From contig NW_014577820.1 of the NCBI RefSeq assembly GCF_000485595.1, forward strand, positions 12,698-39,636: a stretch of 26,939 nt of DNA, in the 5' to 3' direction. The notes below the pieces were generated by a model. That model saw only the letters and a list, made by a program, of their open reading frames with translations. It did not search any database and was not told where the DNA came from. Positions 1 through 8,363 of the stretch are shown piece after piece (the first letter of the stretch is position 1; every line of letters starts with the position of its first letter). The stretch is from Priapulus caudatus. Lineage: Eukaryota; Priapulida; Priapulimorpha; Priapulimorphida; Priapulidae. The position numbers and the translations under genes are program-made.

Positions 1-383
1 AAATACGAAATCTATTTACTTAGTACAAAATTCTTAATGTTTCTATACTATTCTAGCCAGGCCTACTCTCTTTCACCTACGGCTACACCACCGATAGTTT
101 CCAACCACTGCATTACCGGCTGCCATTGCTCTCGCGGCGCGACTGTTGCACGCTTGCACTAATATAGAGAGTATATTATGCTCTCTATATATTATGCTCT
201 CTATATATTATGCTCTCTATATTAGTGCAAGCGTGCAACAGTCGCGCCGCGAGAGCAATGGCAGCCGGTAATGCAGTGGTTGGAAACTATCGGAGGTGTA
301 GCCGTAGGTGAAAGTGAGTAGGCCTGGCTAGAATAGTATAGAAACATTAAGAATTTTGTACTAAGTAAATAGATTTCGTATTT
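1..383. mobile_element. Long foldback (hairpin) element
   Basis: Bases 1-171 are the reverse complement of 213-383; I see only two mismatches (near 70 and 90). The 41-bp centre is built from a 16-bp tandem unit (TATATTATGCTCTCTA) present three times at about 172-219. Arms of about 171 bp with a tiny loop are typical of foldback-type non-autonomous DNA transposons, but a chimeric inverted read in the assembly would look similar. No coding capacity is visible. The left arm begins at base 1, so the element may continue off the window and no target-site duplication can be judged. Confidence 0.8.
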
Positions 384-610
384 AGTTAGCATTATATTTT
401 ATTGAAACGCTTCAAGTGCCTGTGGGCTGAATGATGATGATAGTCACATGATTGAAAATGGCACCGTTTGATTGGCTGATGAATTGTACATTTGGGCGCG
501 CGTAGTAGAGCATTGTATAGTATTGCATTGTTCGGGCGCACATTGTATATAGTTGCGCGACTCAAATAAGTTGTCGCACTTTTGCGAAAATTAACTTTTA
601 TTATATAATG
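384..610. other. Unassigned spacer, no gene seen
   Basis: AT-rich sequence between the hairpin and the next repeat tract. It contains scattered CATTGTATA-like words and GC-rich GGGCGCRC words at about 494 and 534. No open frame, RNA gene or clear repeat boundary is supported. Confidence 0.4.
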
Positions 611-715
611 TACTAGCGGGATACCCGGCGTTGCCCGGGGAAATCAGTGGCGTTACTCAGTTGGTGACCGCTTGGTTGAAAGAAAAATACCCAAAAAATA
701 TAACTTTCTATCTAT

Positions 716-888
716 CCATGCCATCCCATCCCACCGCATCCCATGCCATGCCATGCCATCCCATCCCATCCCATCCGACCGCATCCCATCGCACCTCATC
801 CCATCCCATCCCATCCCATCCCATCCCATCCCATCCCATCCCATCCCATCCCATCGCATGCCATTCCATGCCATCCTATCCCATCCCG
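716..888. repeat. (CCATC)n pentanucleotide satellite
   Basis: Nearly continuous CCATC units with scattered substitutions (CCATG, CCACC, CGCAT). The purest run is about 797-853. Because the unit is not a multiple of three and lacks stops, it creates open frames in several phases on both strands (Pro-Ser-His-Pro type on plus, Gly-Met-Asp-Trp type on minus), none of which is a gene. Confidence 0.95.
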
Positions 889-1025
889 AACATTAAAAAA
901 TAATAAGAAATCAAAAGATAAAAGACATTAAATATAAAAAATAAAAATAAAAAATTAGAAAACTAAAAATAATACATACTAAAGAGGTAGATAAAGGGAA
1001 AAAAATGAAAAAAGGGGAAAACAAG

Positions 1026-1098
1026 TTTCCCAGCTGGGACTCGAACCCGGAATCCCGGTGTAGGAGACAGATGTTCTAGCGATTAGGCCACTGCGCCG
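1026..1098 (-). tRNA. tRNA-Arg(CCT)-like sequence, probably a pseudogene or SINE head
   Basis: Read on the minus strand this resembles a tRNA. There is a perfect T-loop and B box (GGTTCGAGTCC), a CTCCTAC anticodon loop giving anticodon CCT (arginine), and an A-box-like TGGCCTAATCGC. Pairing is poor: about four of seven acceptor pairs form, the D-stem does not close, and the anticodon and T stems each carry a mismatch. A TTTT run that could end Pol III transcription lies just downstream on the minus strand, near 1014-1024. A degenerate tRNA or a tRNA-derived SINE fits better than a working tRNA. Confidence 0.5.
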
Positions 1099-1110
1099 TT
1101 AAGGGTATAC

Positions 1111-1430
1111 AGGGTTCGTAGCGGGTCTTCCAAAGTCTTATAAGTACTTATTTTGCCAAAAATAAAATAAGGGCCCTTATTAGTACTTATTTTTGGTGAA
1201 ATCTTAGAAAAGTACTTAATAGTCCTTATTTTTTCTCGACTTAGAGTAAGAATTGTTGTATATATAATACGGAATAATTAAATCTGCCGTGTAATTGTGT
1301 ATATAAATATTGTTAGTGTACTTTAATAGTCGGTGATCTATCAGAAATCGCGTAAAAAAGTCTTATTTTGGCCTCCAGAAAGGGTCTTATACGTCCTTAT
1401 TTCAACATGTGTCTTACTACTCTGAACCCT
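1111..1430. mobile_element. hAT-like MITE
   Basis: The ends are imperfect inverted repeats, AGGGTTCGTAG at 1111 and the complement of AGGGTTCAGAG ending at 1430. They are flanked by a 7-bp direct repeat GGTATAC (1104-1110 and 1431-1437). The (C)AGGGTTCGWA end type is common among hAT elements, which normally make 8-bp duplications, so the seven bases seen may reflect one mutation. The interior is AT-rich and repeats words such as GTCTTAT and TACTTATT; it encodes nothing. Confidence 0.65.
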
Positions 1431-1759
1431 GGTATACCGTATGGATTCACACGTACGTGATGTTAATTTGTACGTTAATTTTCTCTTGATGAATAGAATT
1501 TTTATGAACTTTTAACTTTTTAACTTTTTTAAATTTTTGCTTCAGCCAGAACCACCTCCCAGACGTGGTGATTCTGAAAATATCTTTAGTTTTCCTCTAG
1601 GCTGCGGAGTTCTCTAGTTATGCGAGTACGAACTAATTCGGCTGAACAACTTTATATATATAGATCTTGGTATGTAGTTTCTAGAAATATCACTGAACTC
1701 ATTCACGAGAGATGCGAGCAAGCTGACTTTCCTACCGCGCACACACATAGCCTCGCATT

Positions 1760-2528
1760 AGATACAATAATGTAACCCAACAGGGCTCGAATTAACCGAC
1801 GGCACCGAAAGCAATTGCCGTCGGTGCCCCTATCAATCGCCGTACTGCCCCTGAAAATCCAACCCAACCGACGGCAGTCACCTGCCTTGCCCTTTTCTGT
1901 AATTGCCGTCGGTGCCTCTGGCTAGACTGGTTCACGGCCGCACTGTTTGTCGCAGAGCGTGTACATTGTCTAGCCGAGCGTGAGGCCGGATTCCAGTCTA
2001 CCCTTCTGCAAAAACAATAACCGTAAACGTGGCGCGGGAAACGACGCTCGCGCAAGAATGGCCAGCTGTGATCTGTATGGTGTGTAGCTTGCTAAGGGCA
2101 GTAAATTTAGAGAAATTTTATTAGAATTCATACGATGACACAAAGTTTTTCATAACAATGGTCTGGGTCTGGGCTAGTGAAAGTTAGGTCAGGGCTAGTG
2201 GTTTTCCTCAGCTACTAGCCCGATGGTCTAGTGAAATAAAAAGTTAACGTTGAACCCTGTTACTGTACTTCCATTAGCAGAGGTTGATGTATTAATTTGT
2301 TATGAGTTTTCCTTTATTTTACAAAAGTGCCTTGGTGCCCTTCTCAAATTGTGAGAGTTGCCTTGATGCATTATAAAATTGCCTCGGTGCCCATCCATTT
2401 TAGAGAAAATTCAAGGCAATTTCTCACATGCCCCCCCAAAAAAGCCTTGCCCCTCTCGTCACTTAATTCGAGGCCTGTAACCCAACAAGAGTAGGGCCTT
2501 ACTGTTCTGGTGTTACATTATTGTATCT
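1760..2528. repeat. 17-bp inverted repeat pair flanking the hAT MITE
   Basis: AGATACAATAATGTAAC at 1760-1776 and its exact complement at 2512-2528 face each other. If the MITE at 1781-2477 and one target copy are removed, the arms lie about 35 bases apart and would form a small hairpin. The MITE therefore appears to have landed at the edge of the loop of an older hairpin. Confidence 0.6.
1781..2477. mobile_element. hAT-superfamily MITE (697 bp)
   Basis: The terminal inverted repeats are CAGGGCTCGAATTAA at 1781 and TTAATTCGAGGCCTG ending at 2477. They are flanked by an exact 8-bp duplication TAACCCAA (1773-1780 and 2478-2485), the signature of hAT transposition. The interior carries subterminal repeats (GACGGCA and GTCGGTGCC near 1800-1920; TTGCCTYGGTGCCC near 2330-2390) but no transposase. 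The open frame over 1792-2055 on the minus strand is not protein-like. Confidence 0.8.
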
Positions 2529-2529
2529 G

Positions 2530-2842
2530 AGCCTCACATATGACCGGCTATATATACGACACGCACCAGTATGCGCAATACCGGAGGAGGGGGCGACTGG
2601 CTGTAGTGTTACTAAGTGTATACAATGCGTGCCAATACCGGAGGGGCCCGGTCAGGGGTTCGTACTAGTCGGTTGGCCGCCATGATGGGTGTAGGAATGT
2701 GTACTTGGGCGTACTTGCTTTCATGATACACGTTATATTGTCTACTACGCAGAGACTGACGCAGAGTTGAGAGCCCAGACAATGGGGAGACTGGACAATG
2801 GCGTACTGCAGTGGAAATACCAATAGCAACACAAATTAAGCA
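2530..2842 (+). promoter_or_regulatory. Candidate STK40 promoter and 5' UTR
   Basis: This lies between the MITE/hairpin and the STK40 start codon. It holds a TATATATA run at 2549-2556 and an exact 12-bp direct repeat CAATACCGGAGG at 2576-2587 and 2633-2644 (57 bp apart), which contains an ETS-like CCGGA core. The assignment rests on position and these motifs only; the transcription start is unknown. Confidence 0.35.
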
Positions 2843-5800
2843 ATGAAGAGGTCTGTGTCATCTGCATTCGCACACGGTAGTGGTTCAGATGCAGCAAATC
2901 CACAAAAAAGAGCAGCTTTGGACAGAGGAATCGGGCGATGTGTCAGAGTCAAACGGACAGGCCCCTACCTGCTTGGTGAGAAGGTGGTTGCCGTTTTTTG
3001 GCAAAAAATAAACTATCTATTCAACGAGGGGTAGTTTGCAGTAGCACAGGAATTTCAGAATAATTGTACCAATTTACAGTAAGCTCAGAGTGAGTCACTG
3101 AGTTCGTCTTACAGTTAAGCTTGCAGTTTGTTCTACAGATGTGACATTATTAGCTCAGCTAACGAAGTCAGATGCAGCTTGTAGAATCGCATGAATGTCT
3201 ATCCGTGCGTGCGTGCGTCCGGCCGTCCACCAACAGTTACGGCACAAATCTTAACCGCTCGATGCACGGTCTTGATATTCGGGACGTCGGGGGGGATTGG
3301 GGAAAAGGCTCAAGATGTCGAATTTGGAGGTCAAGGGTCAAAGGTCAAGATGTGTCAATGGAGGGGGAATATTTCCCCCTTAACTTAAGGTATAGGAGGA
3401 AATACGGAATTGTGGCACAAATCTCAACGGCTCGACCTACGCTCTTAATATTCGATGTATAGTGTGATGGGGAGGAAACCCATGATCACCAGCGCGAAAT
3501 TGGAGGTCAAAGGGCAGTGGGGGAAAGGTCAGATATCATTAATTTTCTGAAGACATGGTCTAACGGACCGAGTGCAAAACTTTTTGTTTAAGCGCTGACC
3601 TACCATTTTTATCACTTTATTGAAAGGACCATGAAATGTGCTTTCCGCTGACGTGCGAAGAGTAAGTGTCTGATAACCTTTTTACTCTCAAGAGGAGGGT
3701 TAAACATGGCTTTGTTGACTGTTAACAAAGGCCCCCCCCCCACCACCACTACGCTCGCGCTCGACGCATATCCATGATAACATGTTAATATAGCAAAGTC
3801 TTTAAAGTTACACAGCTGTATCTTTATTACTGTACGTACTACCGGTATAGCAAAGCCTATCATAGATTTTAGATCTGTATTAGTAGTATCCTAGATATAT
3901 GCTCTGGGCGCGAACGCGGTGGTGGGAGGGCGCACTTGATTTGGTTGCCAGTGAGTTTATCAGAAGAATACCAAGCTACAGTACGCGTCAGTTGAGCGCT
4001 GTCGCTCTACGGCACTTGTTTTTACTGTTGCTGTTAGGATTAGAACAGGGTTAGGGTTAGCAGGAACTGAACTTACATTAAAAATCTATACACAGACATG
4101 CTCTATATTCTCTTGTCTAGGTCCGAGACTTGGCACTTCGCCAGTGCGCAGCATTGTGCAATGCTTAGCTAGGAAAGATGGCAGTGACGAGTTTTACACA
4201 ATAAAGGTTTGTTGAACAGGTGGCGCATATGCCTACTAGTTGCAAACGATTATTGTTCAACGTGAATTGCTCGTGTGACATTGGGTATGTTGATTGTCTG
4301 TACCAATTATTGATGTACCAAAACCTGTAGGAGCTATATCACAGCCAAATAACTGGCAAATCGCTACTATGCATGTCTAACTTAATTAACTCAATATGTG
4401 ATACAGATATTGTCGCTACCGTTGCGACCAGAAGATGGAGAGGAAACTCAGGATGACCGGCAGGGAAAGATGTTACTACACACCGAATATTCCCTGCTGT
4501 CTCTTCTGCACAATCAAGATGGGGTTGTACATCATCATGGCTTATACAAGGTGGGTATAATATGGGCAACTGGAGAATGCAATACTATTCAATGCAAGAC
4601 ATGAGAATACAGTGCAGTACAATGTACAATATAAGGCATTAGAATATATCACAATACATTTGAAGGTATTGAAATACAGCATGATACCATGCAGATTAGT
4701 TATGTGTAATGCAGTACAATATGATACAGCTAATGCAATGCAATAAATTGCAATATAATGTGATGAAATATGATGCAATGATGAAGAAAAACTGATTTGA
4801 AAATATAAACATTAATCGTTTTGTTAATAGCAGTACCATTTGAATAATGGGAGGGAATTCATTTAGTATTTACTCAATTTTAATACAGCACCATCAAGTG
4901 TTAAAATTTCCAAAAAAATTGCATCCCTCATTAAAATTACATTGAACATTCCATTATTGTGAATCTGATGAAAGCAGGCGCACGTTTGCTGTTCATCTAT
5001 TGTTTTATAGCGTATAACAGCAGGAACTCCTATTAATTTTTATGCAGAAGTAATCGGTAATATGTACACTGACAGGTGAGTCTAAATTTGTCTGAATTTA
5101 TTTATTTTTTAATTTATTTGAGAAATAATCGTTTTAAGAAGACAGTTTATCAGACTTTTCACTATACAATCCTCTTGACTCTGTAGGATGAAGCGTATGA
5201 GGAGGAGGAAGGTGAGGGTAGCAGCACTGTGATGGACGTTGTCCCTCGGCGTGTGCGCATGCACAAGCGTCTGTGCCTCGTGCTTGACTGCCTTTGCGCA
5301 CACGACTTCGATGCGAAGACGGCTAACCTAGTCAATCTCCAACACTATGTCATCAAAGAGAAGAAGCTTAGTGAGAAGGAAGCACTGGTAGTCTTCTGTG
5401 ATGTAGTTCGTGTCGTACATAATCTCCACCGGGTAAGAAGTTCTGTCGATGTACGTATTCGTATATATAATAATCTATGTCTATATCTACATATACATCG
5501 ATATCGGTATCAGTGATGTAATTAGCGAATACTCATCTAGCTGCAGTTAGGATGTAAAATGCTTGCACGTCACTGGCGTGATAACTGGTTTTTTTCTCGC
5601 TCGCTCTCTCTCTCTCTCTCTCTCCCTCCCTCTCTCTCTCTCTCTCACTCTCCCCCTCTCTCTCTCACTCTCGCGTTTCGCAATGTAGAAGAACATCGTC
5701 CACCGTGACCTGAAGCTCGGTAACATGGTGCTGAACAAGAGCAGCCGACGCGTGACCATCACCAACTTCTGCCTCGGCAAGCACCTTGTGTCAGAGAGTG

Positions 5801-8363
5801 ACCTGCTGAAGGACCAGCGCGGCAGCCCGGCGTACATCAGCCCAGACGTGCTGAGCGGTACATGACAAGTATAGCGCCCCCCTCCGTCCTTGTCGCTAAA
5901 CCTCTGCGAGGATTTGGTGATTCTCTGCTCACATATTTCAAATATTCTGGCAAATATTCTACTGTTTATCTTTTCTAAGTTTACCAGCCACTTAATACTG
6001 TGATACTTTTAACTGTGATACGGTGACACTTTTAACTGTGATACTGTGACACTTTTAACTGTGATATACTGTAATGTAAAGTATATATATGTAAGTACAA
6101 TCAGGAGTGTATTATAAGGGCATTGTCCACCCATTATTTACTCCTGCTCAATAATGGCACCGATGTGTTAATGGTTGTGCATCCATCCCATCTTGTGGCC
6201 ATGCACAAAACCAGCGTCCGAGGTTCGAGGCTAGGCGAGGCATCTGGTTCGACGTGTCTTCTGCCGTTGCTTCACGTCGCGTAACACCTGTCCGTCACCT
6301 GTTGCACGCAGGTAAACCGTACCTGGGCAAGCCGAGCGACATGTGGGCGCTGGGCGTCGTGCTGTTCACCATGCTGTACGGACAGTTCCCGTTTTACGAC
6401 AGCATGCCGCAGGAGCTGTTCCGCAAGATCAAGGCAGCCGAGTTCCTCCTTCCAAGGTATCGCTTAGCGTGGAGTGTGGATGTTTGTAAGGAATTCGCTA
6501 TCGGTTGAGTAATACGTTGAGTCTACGTCGGTGACTGCCCCCAACACTACCTGCTCCCGTGCTTTCATGTATTAATAATCTATGGTGAAATGTAACAGAT
6601 TCACATTAGTGCCTGAATAATTGGCTTACCAAAGAACCAAAAGCAATCGATATCTATGGAATGGACTTGTCTTATAATGACGGTGTACTTCTGTACTCAC
6701 TAGGCAGCAGTAACATATGCAGTCATTCAGAAATTTCTGTTGATACTGGTGACACGGTCGTATCATAATTCTTACATTCTTGTAAATTGTTCTTTCTAAT
6801 TGTTAACAAACCAAGTTTGTAACTGCACCATGAATAACCCGGTATGAATTTCTAATGCTACAACGTACCGACAAACCCCTCTTGTCCTTTTATTTTGTGT
6901 GTTTTACGCACGATTGCAGGCAGTAATAATAAATATTGTAATTCACTGCATGCATTGTGAAACAGCGGTTGTGTATAATTAATCATCACTGTTCTAACGA
7001 ATGAACTAACGAATTAATCAGCACACGATAATGTAATAAACGCGCGCATTTGTCGTGGCAGCGATGGCCGGGTGTCGGAGAACACGACGTTGCTCATTAA
7101 GAAGCTGCTTGTGCTCGACCCGATGGCAAGACTGACCGCGTCACAGGTGCTCGACTGTCTCAGGACGACGATCAGCCTCTGGTGAGCGATGCATAGTTAT
7201 TACTATATATTACCATATATAGCTATTTATATATACCATATATATATATATATATATACATACAGCTCCTCGTTACTCGCACACACACACATGCGTCGTC
7301 GAACATGCAGATACTTCAGCTGGTATTATCGCCATGCGTGGGCGGATGGTTGTGTATGTGTGCGTGCGTGTGTGCGTGCATGTGTCTGCGCATGCATCTG
7401 CGCATGCATCCGTACATGCGTGCGTAAACGTGAACGAATGCATGCATGTTTGTTCCTGTGCGTAGCTGCTCATTTCAAACGTACGTACGTGCACCTTCAC
7501 ATAAACATACACATATAATTGTATGTAAATTATTGACGCAAGGTAGAACGGAACACGAAGGAAATAATGTATTGTACTGTTTCCTCTGCAGAGGAGCACT
7601 GTAATGGACATATAGTTTGATTGGCATTGCTGATGTGATTTGCTTAACATGGTTGGTTGAATCCTGTCCTACTTTGGACGAGTGCACGTCATATAGTAGG
7701 CTTTTCTTATGTTGGCAGGCATTCACTAAGTAGAGCTGGCCCCCTACAGGTGGTGCCAGACATCGATGATCAGGAGCAAGCAGCTAGCAGTGCACAGGTG
7801 GGTCAAATCCCTGCGATGTCAAAGCAGTCGAGGAAAGACTTGAATGAATTACGCATGACCGATTACTAGCACGTGGTTAATTTTTTTAATGTCAAAAGCA
7901 TCTGTTTTGCATAATTTTCTTGTGGGTGATTTGATGCACATGGTGTCTCCTGATTACTTTGCAATTGTAAAAAAAAAATCCTTTTTATAATTTTGTTTAA
8001 AGATTGCAAATATTATCTGTACACTGGCCAAATTATGACATAGGCTACCTCGTAACAAACCACTGGCCATGATTAGATGTCACACTAATTCTTTATTATT
8101 CACTTCTCTTCTTCCTCAAAGTGGTGGTCACTTGCTCATGTCTGCTCTCTTGTCACCAGGAAGAGAAACCAGCCGAGAGCCAACTCAGTGCTTTGGAACA
8201 GACGCTGCAGAACTCGCAAGGACTGGTGCTGCCCCCTCCCCGCAAACTGTCATCCGTCAGCGTGCGACGGCGACCTCACACGTTGATTCGGCGCGTCACG
8301 CAGGATGCGCGACCTCTGACCTCGCAGGAAATGGTCGTACATCGGCACCTCTTGCCACCGTAG
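2843..8363 (+). CDS. STK40: STK40 pseudokinase, complete nine-exon gene
   Basis: Exons: 2843-2975, 4121-4206, 4407-4550, 5187-5432, 5689-5857, 6312-6456, 7062-7181, 7719-7797, 8160-8363. All introns are GT-AG and the phases join without a break, giving 441 residues (human STK40 has about 435). The ATG is supported by an in-frame TAA at 2837-2839. The glycine loop is degenerate (GPRLGTSPVRS, 45-55). K73 aligns with the kinase lysine. HRD is at 208-210 with N215, but the DFG motif is NFC (229-231), as in the vertebrate protein, which is considered a pseudokinase. The tail has VVPD (359-362), matching the VP-type motif through which STK40/Tribbles proteins bind the COP1 E3 ligase. The expected role, inferred from the family, is a scaffold directing substrates to COP1. 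It converges on the ERM gene. Confidence 0.97.
2976..4120 (+). other. STK40 intron 1 with a degenerate dispersed repeat
   Basis: The donor is GTGAGA and the acceptor TTGTCTAG. About 3190-3560 looks transposon-derived: a GCGTGCGTGCGTCC stretch precedes two diverged copies of a roughly 171-bp unit, recognisable by GGCACAAATCT followed by an AACSGCTCGA word at about 3241 and 3412. A poly-C run is at about 3730. Interstitial GGGTTAGGGTTAG is near 4048. The upstream boundary of the duplicated locus (3341) falls inside this repeat. No coding exon is seen besides the flanking ones. Confidence 0.6.
4551..5186 (+). other. STK40 intron 3, AT-rich degenerate short repeats
   Basis: From about 4570 to 4785 the intron consists of irregular RTGCAATAC/ATACAATG-type words, a decayed simple repeat. 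The remainder is AT-rich. The acceptor is CTCTGTAG before exon 4. The open frames here do not resemble proteins. The second copy of this intron is at 13060-13696. Confidence 0.6.
5595..5672. repeat. (CT)n tract before STK40 exon 5
   Basis: A long imperfect CT dinucleotide run ends about 16 bases before the CAATGTAG acceptor of exon 5, so it serves as or overlaps the polypyrimidine tract. The second copy (about 14105-14178) is shorter: the introns differ by 4 bp (256 versus 252), as expected for a length-variable microsatellite. Confidence 0.85.
5858..6311 (+). other. STK40 intron 5 with a 23-bp tandem repeat
   Basis: About 5992-6070 holds three copies of a unit resembling ACTTTTAACTGTGATACTG. 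A 45-bp CAGGAG...CTCCTG sequence follows at 6102-6146 and is listed separately. The open frame starting at 6254 merely reads through the intron end into exon 6. Confidence 0.7.
6102..6146. mobile_element. 45-bp miniature element with CAGGAGT termini
   Basis: The ends are inverted: CAGGAGTGTATTAT against the complement of ATTATTTACTCCTG. The first eleven bases match the terminus of the 913-bp foldback element at 15760-16672 (CAGGAGTGTATAATGA on its right end). It may be an extreme internal-deletion derivative of that family. It is present in both copies (second at 14608-14652). No target duplication is evident, so a chance resemblance remains possible. Confidence 0.4.
6457..7061 (+). other. 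STK40 intron 6, no further feature seen
   Basis: The donor is GTATCG and the acceptor GTGGCAG. AT-rich, no recognised repeat or RNA. It is notable only because SNPs between the two locus copies are concentrated here (second copy 14963-15567). Confidence 0.6.
7182..7718 (+). other. STK40 intron 7 with AT and TG/CG tracts
   Basis: A (TA)n run at 7236-7260 is followed by a long alternating purine-pyrimidine tract rich in TGTG, TGCG and GCATGC (about 7350-7432). Alternating tracts of this kind can adopt Z-DNA. The (TA)n run is the insertion site of the foldback transposon in the second copy. The open frames here on both strands are low-complexity artefacts. Confidence 0.75.

Larger units (their letters stand above)
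611..1667. mobile_element. Probable composite non-autonomous transposon remnant
   Basis: The tract opens with a GC-rich boundary motif at 611-640 (ACTAGCGGGATACCCGGCG followed by TTGCCCGGGG). This motif is familiar to me from the ends of interspersed repeats in several invertebrate genomes; I cannot verify the family here. Inside are a pentanucleotide satellite, a tRNA-like sequence and a nested hAT-like element. The tract ends with a (TA)n GATC sequence at about 1652-1667. That these parts form one element is inference; the right boundary in particular is a guess. Confidence 0.4.

Noticed and set aside
631-931. Overlapping open frames over the CCATC satellite
   Set aside because: They are produced by the pentanucleotide repeat in every phase.
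7189-7650. Cys/Ala/Val- and Thr/His-rich frames on both strands
   Set aside because: Translations of the TA and TG/CG tracts of STK40 intron 7; no splice or homology support.
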